DNA of 64,000 nt from Methylobacterium brachythecii (GTDB lineage: Bacteria; Pseudomonadota; Alphaproteobacteria; Rhizobiales; Beijerinckiaceae), in NCBI RefSeq assembly GCF_014196345.1, contig NZ_JACIDN010000001.1:503393-567392 (forward strand). Direction: 5' to 3'. A program made the translations under genes and the position numbers. The stretch's first letter is position 1. The number at the start of each line of letters is the position of its first letter. The notes under the pieces were generated by a model, which was not told where the DNA came from, did not search any database, and saw only the letters and a program-made list of their open reading frames with translations. Below, piece by piece: positions 1-9,039 of this stretch.

Positions 1-1478
1 GGGAACAGGAATTTGATGAAGCCGAGCGCGTTCTTCTCGCCGGGTGGCTGCCGCAGCGAGATCTGGCCATGGCGGTTGACCACCTCGAAGCCGTTGGTCC
101 GCCCGGAGGCAAGCATCTGCTTGAGGATGGACGGCGGCACGTACCAGGACGGGTTCACCACGGCGGTTTCCATGGCGCCGGAGAAGATCGGCGTCGGGGA
201 ATCCGTCTTACCGACGATCACCCGAGTCTCGTCGCGCATCACGCCGCCGCGATAGACGCGCAGCCGGTATTCGGGGACGTTGACCAGAACGTAGTCGGAG
301 CCGAGTTCGCGCGGCAGCCAGCGCCAGCGCTCCATGTTGGAGATCAGCTCGGCCTCGTCTCCGCTGCGCGGCGCCGACGACGGCGCGTCGGCGAGCGCCA
401 GAGCGACGATCGTCGAACGGGTCAGGTTGCCGTTGTCCGGCAGGCCGTGGCTGCGCTGGAAGGCGGCGACGGCGTCGGAGACGGCCTTGTCGTAGGTGTC
501 GGGCTCGCCGGGCGCCGCGTCGAGCGTGCCGGCGCTGCGTGCGGGCAGGCTGAAATGGTCGCGCAGGAGCGGAACGCGCGGATCGCTCATCCCGATCTTG
601 AGGACCGGGCCGACCGGAAGGCGCAGAGCCTTCGGCGCGCTGGCCGTGGCCGTCGTGTCCACGCCGCGCAAGGTTGCGAGCCGCTGCTTGAGGGCGAGGT
701 AGCCCTCCTGGTTCGGATTGTAGGCCTGAAGCCGGTCGCCGGCCTCGGTGTCAGAGACCGCGAGCTGGCCGAGCACGAGATCGGCCGGCGTGATGTTCAG
801 GTCCGGCGTGATCAGCTTCGAGATTGCGGCGAGGTTGACGCGGCCGCCGCGGGCATCGCGCGCATAGAGCACGATGGCGGCGGAAAGCTTCAGCTCGGCG
901 TCGGCGATCTCGGCCGGGGACATCGTCCGGCCGTCGCCGGCGAGCGATGGGATCGGGTAGGCGCTCGGGCTGAGGCCGTCATCGGCAGCAGCGCGCAACC
1001 GCGTGATCAAGGATTGCGCGGCGGGCGTGAAGGCGCTGCCGCTGATCCAGACCGGCCTGTAGTCGGCGATGGTGTAGAACACCTGCATCGCCTCGCGCTC
1101 TTTCGGCGTCAGGCGCGCGACCAGCGGTTTGCCGTCCTTCAGCCGCGCCAGGATCGCCTCGCCCTGCGCGTCGAGCGCCTGCGTCGGAGCCACGGGAGCG
1201 GCTGTGACCGGCTGCTCCTCCTTGGCGGGTTCCTTGAAATCGGATTGCGGCGGCGCGTCGCTGGTGGGAGGCAGCGTGCTGAGGTCGTCGCCCGGAGCCG
1301 CCGGTGAAGTTGCGGCCTTCACCGTCGCGGAGGGCTCGACGGCGGCGCTGCGGATCGTCGAGGATGGCTGGGCCAGCGTCGACTGCGCGCGCGCCAGCGT
1401 GGTCATACCGACGGAAGACGCCAGCGCCATGGCCAGAACAGCGGCGGCCGTACGCGAAGCGTTCGACGAGGCGCGCAT
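1..1478 (-). CDS. L,D-transpeptidase, YcbB/LdtD type (C-terminus cut by window edge)
   Basis: This is probably a periplasmic L,D-transpeptidase that makes 3-3 crosslinks in peptidoglycan. The ATG at 1476-1478 is preceded by a GGAGGA ribosome site, and 492 codons are visible before the window ends. Residues 1-29 look like a signal peptide ending near LARAQ. An alanine- and proline-rich linker follows, then the scaffold domain typical of the YcbB branch. A peptidoglycan-binding segment (DTYDKAVSDAVAAFQ) starts near residue 327. The YkuD catalytic domain starts near residue 395 (DYVLVNVPEYRLRVYRGG). The catalytic HGC motif is expected beyond the left edge, so catalytic competence cannot be judged here. 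The gene lies 214 bp downstream of the sigma54 activator on the same strand. Confidence 0.85.
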   Translation of the reverse strand, partial: MRASSNASRTAAAVLAMALASSVGMTTLARAQSTLAQPSSTIRSAAVEPSATVKAATSPAAPGDDLSTLPPTSDAPPQSDFKEPAKEEQPVTAAPVAPTQALDAQGEAILARLKDGKPLVARLTPKEREAMQVFYTIADYRPVWISGSAFTPAAQSLITRLRAAADDGLSPSAYPIPSLAGDGRTMSPAEIADAELKLSAAIVLYARDARGGRVNLAAISKLITPDLNITPADLVLGQLAVSDTEAGDRLQAYNPNQEGYLALKQRLATLRGVDTTATASAPKALRLPVGPVLKIGMSDPRVPLLRDHFSLPARSAGTLDAAPGEPDTYDKAVSDAVAAFQRSHGLPDNGNLTRSTIVALALADAPSSAPRSGDEAELISNMERWRWLPRELGSDYVLVNVPEYRLRVYRGGVMRDETRVIVGKTDSPTPIFSGAMETAVVNPSWYVPPSILKQMLASGRTNGFEVVNRHGQISLRQPPGEKNALGFIKFLF

Positions 1479-1692
1479 GACGAGGTCTCCTCCAGTATGG
1501 CTCAAGGCCATACGGACTGTATGATTATCGTCTTAAGCACGGCCGTGTGCAACCGCACTGCTCTCTTGGGACGACGCTTCGGCGCGACCTGTGTCGAGCC
1601 GGCCACCCTCAAGTCTCTGTCTTTCCACGGCCTCGCGGGCTCATCGCCGCCACCCACGGTGACGGCACCCCGCGAGATCGCGGTGGACAACC

Positions 1693-3186
1693 TCAGGCTG
1701 CAGCCTCGTCCGACTTGTCGTCGCCGTCGAGCCCCAGGTCCTTGAGCTTGCGGTAGAGGGTGGATCGGCCAATTCCAAGGCGGCGCGAGACTTCCGACAT
1801 CCGGCCCCGGTAGAATTGCAGAGCGAAGCGGATCGCTTCGGCCTCGATCTCCTCCATCGTCTTCATCTCGCTGGTGTCCTCGACGACGAGGGACATCGCG
1901 TGCGGGTCGCGAACCTCGACCCGGACGATCTCGCGCACCGGTTCCAGGCCGCCGGCCGGCAGCATCGGCTGGTTCGGCAGCGGCGGGATGCGAACGTCGA
2001 AGCCTTCGACCTGCGCCGCGATCTGCGGAAATTCCGTGACCGAGAGTTCGTCGCCGTCTGCAAGCACCACCGCGCGAAACAGGGCGTTCTCGAGCTGGCG
2101 GACGTTGCCGGGCCAGGGATAGCGGGTGAGCAACGCCATCGCCTCGGAGGAGATTCCGCGCAGGCGCTTGCCTTCTTCCGCCGCGAAGCGGGCGCAGAAC
2201 GAGCGGGCGAGATCCGGGATGTCCTCGCGGCGCGCGCGCAGGGGCGGCAGCGTCATCGGGAACACGTTGAGGCGGTAGTAGAGGTCTTCGCGGAACTTGC
2301 CCTGCTTCACGAGGTCGAGGAGCGAGCGGTTCGTTGCCGAGATCAGGCGGATGTCGACGCGCACGGAGCGCTTGCCGCCGACGGGATCGACTTCGCCCTC
2401 CTGCAGCGCGCGCAGCAGCTTCACCTGGGCATCGAGGGGCAACTCGCCGATCTCGTCGAGGAAGAGCGTGCCGCCCGACGCCTCGACGAACTTGCCGGCA
2501 TGGCGCTCGGTGGCGCCGGTGAAGGCACCCTTCTCGTGGCCGAACAGGGTCGACTCGACGAGGTTGTCCGGGATCGCCCCGCAATTGACGGTGACGAAGG
2601 ATTTTCCACGCCGGTCGCCCGAGCCCTGGATCGCGCGGGCCAGCACTTCCTTGCCAACGCCCGACTCGCCTTCGATCAGCACGGGGATATTCGACTTGGC
2701 CGAGCGCTCGGCGAGCCGCATCACCCGGTCCATGTCGGGGCTCTTGGAGGTGAGATCCTTGAATCCGAGTGCGCCGGAGGCGCGACGGCGCATGCGCCGG
2801 ACCTCCTCCTCGAGTTGGTCCACGCGAAGCGCGTTCTTGATCGAGACCTGGAGGCGCTCGGCGCCGGCGGGCTTCACGACGAAGTCGACGGCGCCTGCCC
2901 GCATGGCGTTGACCACTGCGTCGATCGAGCCGTTCGAAGTCTGCACGATCACTGGGGTGTCGATGCCGGCCTTGCGCATCTCGGTCATGACGGCGAGCCC
3001 ATCGAGGCCACCCGGCATCACCATGTCGAGCAGCACGACGTCGATCTCGCCGCCGGCACGCAGGGCGTTGAGGCCGTCGAGACCGTTCTCTGCGACGCGG
3101 GCATCGAAGCCGAGCCGGCGCACCATGCTCTCGGCGAGACGGCGCTGCACCGGATCGTCATCGACGATGAGAACGGTGGTCGACAT
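1693..3186 (-). CDS. Sigma54-dependent response regulator, NtrC family
   Basis: A 497-residue transcriptional activator with the full NtrC architecture. The receiver domain occupies about residues 4-120, with phospho-acceptor D54 in VVLLDMVMPGG and the conserved lysine at K105. The AAA+ domain has Walker A at 173-180 (GESGVGKE), the sigma54-contacting GAFTGA loop at 220-225 and Walker B at 241-248 (LFLDEIGE). A Fis-type helix-turn-helix lies near the C-terminus (SEVSRRLGIGRSTLYRKL). I chose the ATG at 3184-3186 because the receiver fold begins immediately after it; the frame stays open upstream without recognisable protein. No partner histidine kinase is adjacent, so its signal and target genes are unknown. 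It is divergent from the oligopeptidase gene, across 298 bp. Confidence 0.93.
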   Translation of the reverse strand: MSTTVLIVDDDPVQRRLAESMVRRLGFDARVAENGLDGLNALRAGGEIDVVLLDMVMPGGLDGLAVMTEMRKAGIDTPVIVQTSNGSIDAVVNAMRAGAVDFVVKPAGAERLQVSIKNALRVDQLEEEVRRMRRRASGALGFKDLTSKSPDMDRVMRLAERSAKSNIPVLIEGESGVGKEVLARAIQGSGDRRGKSFVTVNCGAIPDNLVESTLFGHEKGAFTGATERHAGKFVEASGGTLFLDEIGELPLDAQVKLLRALQEGEVDPVGGKRSVRVDIRLISATNRSLLDLVKQGKFREDLYYRLNVFPMTLPPLRARREDIPDLARSFCARFAAEEGKRLRGISSEAMALLTRYPWPGNVRQLENALFRAVVLADGDELSVTEFPQIAAQVEGFDVRIPPLPNQPMLPAGGLEPVREIVRVEVRDPHAMSLVVEDTSEMKTMEEIEAEAIRFALQFYRGRMSEVSRRLGIGRSTLYRKLKDLGLDGDDKSDEAAA

Positions 3187-3484
3187 GCGGGTCCCTCGCT
3201 TCTTCGTTGGGGACAGCCGTCCGCTCGCCAGGATCGTCTCGTGGATCGAGACCAACGGCGGGGTGCTTCGGGGCTGTTCCGTTTCGAAGCGTAAGGTCGC
3301 CGAAGAGCGTAAAGCTCCGCTTAACGACGTTGCGAGTTTTTGCCGAGCCCGCGCAAACGGCCCCTTTGAATGCAATCCTCGACCGGATTTCGCGATGCCT
3401 CGTTGAACGGTCGCAGAAGCACGCGATATCAGGCGCTCAGACGAACCGAATGAGGTGGCCCAAGGCCGCCGGAGAGCAGATCCC

Positions 3485-5353
3485 ATGTCGAGCCGAGTCA
3501 TAGCGTCCGCGGGATTGTCGACGGCAGCGCAGAGCCTTGCCACCGCCAAGGCCATGGCCCACGCGGTCGATCTCGGCGCGCTGCCGGAATGGGATCTGCG
3601 CGACCTCTATTCCGGCATCGACGCCCCGGAATTCCGCGACGACCTCGCCAGGGCCGAGACCGACTGCAAGGTCTTCGCCAAGGACTATGCGGGCCGGATC
3701 GCCGAGTTGGCCGAAGGTCCGCACGCCTCCGAGAAACTCGGCGCAGCGGTGAAAGCCTACGAGGCGATCGAGGATCTGCTCGGGCGGCTGATGTCCTTCG
3801 CTGGCCTCGTCTATTCCGGGGACACGACGGATGCGGCACGGGCCAAGTTCTTCGGCGATACGCGCGAACGGCTCACCGCTGCGTCGGGCGACCTGCTCTT
3901 CTTCGGGCTGGAGCTCAACCGCGTCGACGACGCCGTGATGGACCGCGCGACGGCCTCTGGCCCACTCGCCCACTATAAGCCGTGGATCGACGACCTGCTG
4001 AAGGAGAAGCCGTTCCAGCTCGACGACCGGATCGAGAAGCTCTTCCTCGAGAAGTCGGTGACCGCGAGCGCGGCCTGGGACCGCCTGTTCAACGAGACCA
4101 TCGCGGCTTTGCGCTTTCCCGTCGGCGGAGAGAAGCTGCCGCTGGAGCCGACCCTGAACAAGCTGCAGGACCCGGACGGCGCCGTCCGTCAGGAGGCGGC
4201 CGGCGCGATCAGCGAGACGCTGCGGAGCAATCTGCGGATCTTCACGCTGATCACCAACACGCTCGCGAAGGACAAGGAGATCTCCGATCGTTGGCGGGGT
4301 TTCGCGGACGTCGCCGACGCGCGCCACCTGTCGAACCGCGTCGAGCCCGAGGTCGTCGCCGCCTTGGTCGAGGCGGTTCGTGCCGCCTATCCGCGCCTGT
4401 CGCACCGCTATTACCGGTTGAAGGCCAAGTGGTTCGGCGTCGAGGCGTTGCCCTATTGGGACCGCAACGCGCCGCTGCCGAAGGTCGAGCAGCGCACCAT
4501 CCCCTGGACCGAGGCGCGCGACACGGTGCTCGATGCCTATGGTGCCTTCTCACCGGAGATGGCGGGCATTGCCCAAAAATTCTTCGACCATGGCTGGATC
4601 GATGCGCCGACCCGGCCCGGGAAGGCGCCCGGCGCCTTCGCTCACCCGACCGTCCCGTCGGCCCACCCCTACGTGCTGGTGAATTACCAGGGCAAGCCTC
4701 GGGACGTGATGACGCTCGCCCATGAACTGGGCCACGGCGTCCATCAGGTGCTCGCCGCCGGCAACGGCGCGCTGATGGCGCCGACCCCGCTGACGCTCGC
4801 CGAGACTGCCTCCGTGTTCGGCGAGATGCTCACCTTCCGCCGTCTGCTCGCCGCCACCACGGACTCGACCCAGCGCCGCGCCATGCTCGCCGCCAAGGTC
4901 GAGGACATGATCAACACGGTGGTGCGCCAGATCGCGTTCTACTCGTTCGAGCGGAAGGTCCACCTCGCCCGCGCCAACGGCGAGCTGACCGCCGAGCAGA
5001 TCAACGAGCTCTGGATGTCGGTGCAGGCCGAGAGCCTCGGCCCGGCCATCACCCTCGACAAGGGCTACGAGCCGTTCTGGGCCTACATCCCGCACTTCAT
5101 CCACTCGCCGTTCTACGTCTACGCCTATGCTTTCGGCGATTGCCTCGTGAACTCTCTGTATGGCGTCTACGCCAAGGCCGAGGGTGGCTTCGTGGATCGC
5201 TATTTCGCGTTGCTCAAGGCCGGCGGTTCGAAGCCGTATGGCGAGTTGCTCGAGCCGTTCGGACTGGACGCTAGCGATCCGGCCTTCTGGCAGATCGGCC
5301 TCGGCATGATCGAGCGGATGATCGTCGAGCTGGAGGGGATGGAGGAGGGCTGA
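3485..5353 (+). CDS. pepF: M3 family oligoendopeptidase (PepF-like)
   Basis: A cytoplasmic zinc metallopeptidase that cleaves short peptides. The zinc site HELGH is at residues 413-417, and the third ligand is probably E440 in LAETASVFGE, the spacing expected for peptidase family M3. The protein is 622 residues long, normal for PepF-type oligopeptidases, and has no signal peptide. A GGAGAG ribosome site at about 3471-3476 precedes the chosen ATG at 3485; the same frame extends ten codons further upstream but without support. The ABC1 kinase gene follows on the same strand after about 90 bp and may be cotranscribed. Confidence 0.92.
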   Translation: MSSRVIASAGLSTAAQSLATAKAMAHAVDLGALPEWDLRDLYSGIDAPEFRDDLARAETDCKVFAKDYAGRIAELAEGPHASEKLGAAVKAYEAIEDLLGRLMSFAGLVYSGDTTDAARAKFFGDTRERLTAASGDLLFFGLELNRVDDAVMDRATASGPLAHYKPWIDDLLKEKPFQLDDRIEKLFLEKSVTASAAWDRLFNETIAALRFPVGGEKLPLEPTLNKLQDPDGAVRQEAAGAISETLRSNLRIFTLITNTLAKDKEISDRWRGFADVADARHLSNRVEPEVVAALVEAVRAAYPRLSHRYYRLKAKWFGVEALPYWDRNAPLPKVEQRTIPWTEARDTVLDAYGAFSPEMAGIAQKFFDHGWIDAPTRPGKAPGAFAHPTVPSAHPYVLVNYQGKPRDVMTLAHELGHGVHQVLAAGNGALMAPTPLTLAETASVFGEMLTFRRLLAATTDSTQRRAMLAAKVEDMINTVVRQIAFYSFERKVHLARANGELTAEQINELWMSVQAESLGPAITLDKGYEPFWAYIPHFIHSPFYVYAYAFGDCLVNSLYGVYAKAEGGFVDRYFALLKAGGSKPYGELLEPFGLDASDPAFWQIGLGMIERMIVELEGMEEG

Positions 5354-5441
5354 AGCCCGCGACGCGCCGACCCAGCGCCCTGGTAGCAGCCACGCCTCGG
5401 CTTATCTCGTGAACAACAACCGCACGAGACAAAGCCGCCCG

Positions 5442-6803
5442 ATGGCCGAATCCGACCGCGAAGCCAACCGCTTCTCCGCCCGCGCCAGCCGCTACGCCAA
5501 TGTCGGCGCCAATATGGGCGGCGTCGCCGCGCGGATGGCGATGGCGCGCCTCTTTGGCGGAGAAGGCACGACCAACGCGGCGGCCCTTGCGCAGGCGCTC
5601 GGCGGCCTGAAAGGACCGATCATGAAGGTGGCCCAGCTGATGGCCACCATCCCGGACCTGCTTCCGCCGGAATACGCGGCCGAACTGCAGAAGCTGCAGG
5701 CGGACGCTCCACCGATGGGCGCGGCGTTCGTCAAGCGCCGGATGATGGCCGAGCTCGGAGCCGACTGGCAGACGCGGTTCGGCAGCTTCGACCTCAAGCC
5801 CGCAGCGGCGGCCTCGCTGGGCCAGGTCCACAAGGCGACCTCGCTCGACGGAGCGGCGCTCGCCTGCAAGCTCCAATACCCGGACATGCAGTCGGCGGTG
5901 GAGGCCGATCTCAAACAGCTCGAGGTCGCCTTCGCCCTCCATCGCCGGATGAACACCTGGCTCGATACCAGCGAGATCAAGAAGGAGATTGGCGCCCGGG
6001 TCCGCGAGGAACTCGACTACGCCCGGGAGGCCAAGCATGCCACGCTGTACGGAAGCGTGCTGAAGGATTTCGACACGGTGCGCGTGCCCGTGGTTCATCC
6101 CGATCTCTCGACCAAGCGCCTGCTGACGCTAGGATGGCTCGATGGGGAGCGCATCCTTTCCTTCGCCGAGGCGCCGGTGGAAATCCGGAATCGCATCGCA
6201 CAGGCGATGTTCAAGGCTTGGTGGCACCCCTTCAGCCGCGCGGCCGTAATCCACGGCGATCCGCATCTCGGCAACTACACCGTCTTTTCCGAAGGCGGCG
6301 AGGCGCAGGGCATCAACCTGCTCGACTATGGCTGCGTGCGGATCTTCCACCCGCGCTTCGTCGGTGGGGTGGTCGATCTCTATCGCGGCCTGCAGAACGA
6401 CGACCATGACCGCGTGGTCCACGCCTACGAGGTCTGGGGTTTCAAACGCCTCGACCGCAAGACCATCGACATTCTGAACATTTGGGCGCGCTTCATCTAC
6501 GGCCCTCTTCTGGAGAATCGCACCCGCACGGTGGCCGATGGCGTGAAGCCCGGAGCCTATGGGCGCCGCGAGGCCTTCTCGGTGCACCAGGCCCTCAAGG
6601 AGCACGGCCCGGTGACGGTGCCGCAGGAATTCGTCTTCATGGACCGAGCGGCGGTGGGCCTCGGCGCCGTGTTCCTACATCTGCGTTCCGAGCTTAACTA
6701 CCATCGCCTGTTTGAGGCCGAGATCGAGCACTTCTCGCTTGACTCCCTCGGTGCGCGCCAAAAATCAGCTCTGGAGGCGGTTGGTCTGACGTCGCCAGCC
6801 TGA
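5442..6803 (+). CDS. ABC1/UbiB (AarF/COQ8-like) atypical kinase
   Basis: A 453-residue member of the UbiB/COQ8 protein-kinase-like family, whose members support ubiquinone biosynthesis through an unorthodox ATPase activity. The family signature is visible: a KxxQ segment in GPIMKVAQLMATIPDLLP near the N-terminus, the alanine-rich nucleotide loop AAAASLGQVHKA, and a catalytic-like IHGDPHLGNY followed by LLDYG, the metal-binding position. There is no obvious C-terminal transmembrane helix, unlike E. coli UbiB, so it resembles the soluble AarF-like branch. The start is uncertain: ATG at 5442 is chosen, and a GTG at 5409 is the alternative. Neither has a strong Shine-Dalgarno sequence. No other ubiquinone gene is adjacent. 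Confidence 0.85.
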   Translation: MAESDREANRFSARASRYANVGANMGGVAARMAMARLFGGEGTTNAAALAQALGGLKGPIMKVAQLMATIPDLLPPEYAAELQKLQADAPPMGAAFVKRRMMAELGADWQTRFGSFDLKPAAAASLGQVHKATSLDGAALACKLQYPDMQSAVEADLKQLEVAFALHRRMNTWLDTSEIKKEIGARVREELDYAREAKHATLYGSVLKDFDTVRVPVVHPDLSTKRLLTLGWLDGERILSFAEAPVEIRNRIAQAMFKAWWHPFSRAAVIHGDPHLGNYTVFSEGGEAQGINLLDYGCVRIFHPRFVGGVVDLYRGLQNDDHDRVVHAYEVWGFKRLDRKTIDILNIWARFIYGPLLENRTRTVADGVKPGAYGRREAFSVHQALKEHGPVTVPQEFVFMDRAAVGLGAVFLHLRSELNYHRLFEAEIEHFSLDSLGARQKSALEAVGLTSPA

Positions 6804-6917
6804 GGAAATCCCTCAGATCAATCGTTTGCCGACGGCCAAGCCGATTGCCGCTGCGAAGACCATGCGCTAAATCCGCCCGGGACCAGAATAAGACATATTC
6901 GAGGGAACGGGCTCGCA

Positions 6918-7211
6918 ATGGCCGATACCAAGACCCTGTCCGGTGCGCTGTACAGCCCGGCTATGGACGAGAAGACCCACGAGCAGACCTATCGCGGCTT
7001 CGTGAAATTCGTCGAGATCGGTTCGGCCACCGTGCTGTGCTGGGTCGTGGCTCTGGCCGTCGGCGGCGTGCGTGAGGCCTGGCTGACGGCGATCGCCGGC
7101 GTCCTGCTGTCCTGGGTCGCCGCGGCGATCGGCGCGTTCGTTCCTGCGATCGGCTGGAAGGGCCCGGCCGTGGTGCTGGCCCTCCTGATTCTCGCTTTGG
7201 TTCTCGGCTGA
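6918..7211 (+). CDS. aa3-type cytochrome c oxidase subunit IV-like small membrane protein
   Basis: A 97-residue protein with the short conserved segment MDEKTHEQTYRGFVKFVEIG, characteristic of the small bacterial aa3 oxidase subunit IV family, followed by hydrophobic stretches that should form two to three membrane helices. The assignment rests on that segment and on the known habit of this gene in Rhizobiales of sitting directly upstream of the transhydrogenase genes, as here with a 142 bp gap. No catalytic oxidase subunits are in the window. It could be either a true oxidase subunit or a paralogue that works with the transhydrogenase. Confidence 0.8.
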   Translation: MADTKTLSGALYSPAMDEKTHEQTYRGFVKFVEIGSATVLCWVVALAVGGVREAWLTAIAGVLLSWVAAAIGAFVPAIGWKGPAVVLALLILALVLG

Positions 7212-7353
7212 GCCGACCGAAGCGTTTCGCAAAATCCTGAGGCGGGTCGCGACCGAGGTATCCGGCGGGCCGACCCGCGCAGGCAAAAATTTAATCTGAC
7301 AGGCTCGGATACCGGTATCCTCGCGGGGATGCTGTAAGAACGGGAGCTCTTGA

Positions 7354-8583
7354 ATGCGCATCGGCGTCTTGACGGAATCGGATCCGGGGGAATCCCGGGT
7401 CGCGGCCGTCCCCGACATGGTCAAAAAGTACGTCGCGCTCGGCGCCGAGGTGGCGGTCCAGTCCGGTGCCGGCAAGGATTCCGGAATCACGGACAAGGAT
7501 TACGAGGATGCCGGCGCGCGGGTCGTCGGCTCCGCCGCCGAGGCCGTCGGCGATGCCGACCTCGTCCTGAAGGTTCGCCGTCCCAGTGCCGACGAGCTGA
7601 AGTCCTTCAAGAAGGGCGCCCTCGTCCTCGCGATCATGGACCCCTACGGCCGTGACGCCGAGCTGAAGGCGATGGCCGATGCCGGCATCTCCGCCTTCGC
7701 CATGGAGCTGATGCCGCGCATCACCCGTGCGCAGGTGATGGACGTGCTGTCCTCGCAGGCGAACCTCGCCGGCTACCGCGCCGTGATCGACGCCTCCGCC
7801 GAGTTCGGCAAGGCGCTGCCGATGATGATGACCGCCGCCGGCACCGTGCCCGCGGCCAAGGCCTTCATCATGGGCGTCGGCGTTGCCGGTCTCCAGGCGA
7901 TCGCCACCGCCAAGCGCCTCGGCGCGGTGGTCTCGGCCACCGACGTGCGCCCGGCCGTGAAGGAGCAGGTCGCCTCGCTCGGCGGCAAGTTCATCGCCGT
8001 CGAGGACGACGAGTTCAAGCAGGCCGAGACCTCGGGCGGCTACGCCAAGGAGATGTCGGCCGACTACCAGAAGAAACAGGCCGAGCTGGTGGCGAGCCAC
8101 ATCGCCAAGCAGGACATCATCATCACCACCGCTTTGATCCCGGGCCGGCCTGCGCCGAAGCTCGTCTCCAAGGCGATGGTCGACTCGATGAAGCCGGGCT
8201 CGGTCATCGTCGATCTCGCGGTGGAGCGCGGCGGCAACGTCGAGGGCGCTCGGCTCGGCGAGGTCGTGACCACCGAGAACGGCGTGAAGATCGTCGGCTT
8301 CGCCAACGTGCCGGGCCGCCTCGCCGCGACCTCTTCGGGCCTCTACGCCAAGAACCTCTTCGCCTTCGTCGAGACGATGGTCGACAAGGAAACGAAGACA
8401 CTCGCGGTGAAGTGGGACGACGAGCTCGTCAAGGCGACGAACCTCACCCATGACGGGCAGGTCGTCCACGACTCGTTCAAGCCGAAATCGGACGCGCCTG
8501 CAGCCGACGCCAAGCTGCCCGAGGCCACGGGCCTCGATGAAACCAAACCCGCGATGCCTGCGACCAAGGACGGGGAGAAATAA
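7354..8583 (+). CDS. pntAA: NAD(P) transhydrogenase alpha subunit, part 1 (NAD(H)-binding, soluble)
   Basis: The 409-residue soluble dI domain of the proton-translocating transhydrogenase. It binds NAD(H) and passes hydride to NADP(H) on the beta subunit, using the proton gradient to make NADPH. The N-terminus [25 protein letters not shown] and the nucleotide-binding stretch [26 protein letters not shown] are characteristic of the alanine dehydrogenase/PntA fold. The C-terminal 30 residues are a charged, proline- and alanine-rich linker. A GGGAG ribosome site precedes the ATG. The alpha subunit is split into two proteins, as is usual in alphaproteobacteria. pntAB starts only 2 bp after the stop, so this is an operon. 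Confidence 0.95.
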   Translation: MRIGVLTESDPGESRVAAVPDMVKKYVALGAEVAVQSGAGKDSGITDKDYEDAGARVVGSAAEAVGDADLVLKVRRPSADELKSFKKGALVLAIMDPYGRDAELKAMADAGISAFAMELMPRITRAQVMDVLSSQANLAGYRAVIDASAEFGKALPMMMTAAGTVPAAKAFIMGVGVAGLQAIATAKRLGAVVSATDVRPAVKEQVASLGGKFIAVEDDEFKQAETSGGYAKEMSADYQKKQAELVASHIAKQDIIITTALIPGRPAPKLVSKAMVDSMKPGSVIVDLAVERGGNVEGARLGEVVTTENGVKIVGFANVPGRLAATSSGLYAKNLFAFVETMVDKETKTLAVKWDDELVKATNLTHDGQVVHDSFKPKSDAPAADAKLPEATGLDETKPAMPATKDGEK

Positions 8584-8585
8584 GA

Positions 8586-9035
8586 ATGGCCAATCTTCCT
8601 TCCGGTGCGGCGGCCGACCAGGCTCAGTCCGCAGCGGCTGCCGCTCGTGCGGCCGCCGACATCGCACGGCAGAACGCCGACTATGCCCAGAGCATCGCCG
8701 ACGGCCTCGGCCACGGTGCCGCCGCCATGACGCATGGCGCGGTCGACCCGACCGTGTTCCGCCTCGCGATCTTCGTGCTCGCGATCTTCGTCGGCTACTA
8801 CGTGGTCTGGTCGGTGACCCCGGCGCTGCACACGCCGCTGATGTCGGTCACCAACGCGATCTCCTCGGTGATCATCGTGGGCGCTCTGCTCGCCGTCGGC
8901 GTGCCGCTTCTGGAAGCCGGCACCGGCTGGGCCCGTGCCTTCGGCTTCATCGGCATCGTTCTGGCCAGCGTGAACATCTTCGGCGGCTTCCTCGTCACTC
9001 AGCGCATGCTCAGCATGTACAAGAAGAAAGCCTGA
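8586..9035 (+). CDS. pntAB: NAD(P) transhydrogenase alpha subunit, part 2 (membrane)
   Basis: A 149-residue membrane portion of the split alpha subunit. The first 55 residues are an alanine-rich hydrophilic extension; three to four hydrophobic helices follow, with the conserved run [19 protein letters not shown] and the loop [13 protein letters not shown], typical of the transhydrogenase proton-channel domain. It forms part of the proton pathway together with PntB. The gene lies between pntAA (2 bp gap) and pntB (4 bp gap). The N-terminal extension is longer than in many homologues but its alanine content is common in this group. Confidence 0.94.
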   Translation: MANLPSGAAADQAQSAAAAARAAADIARQNADYAQSIADGLGHGAAAMTHGAVDPTVFRLAIFVLAIFVGYYVVWSVTPALHTPLMSVTNAISSVIIVGALLAVGVPLLEAGTGWARAFGFIGIVLASVNIFGGFLVTQRMLSMYKKKA

Positions 9036-9039
9036 GCCG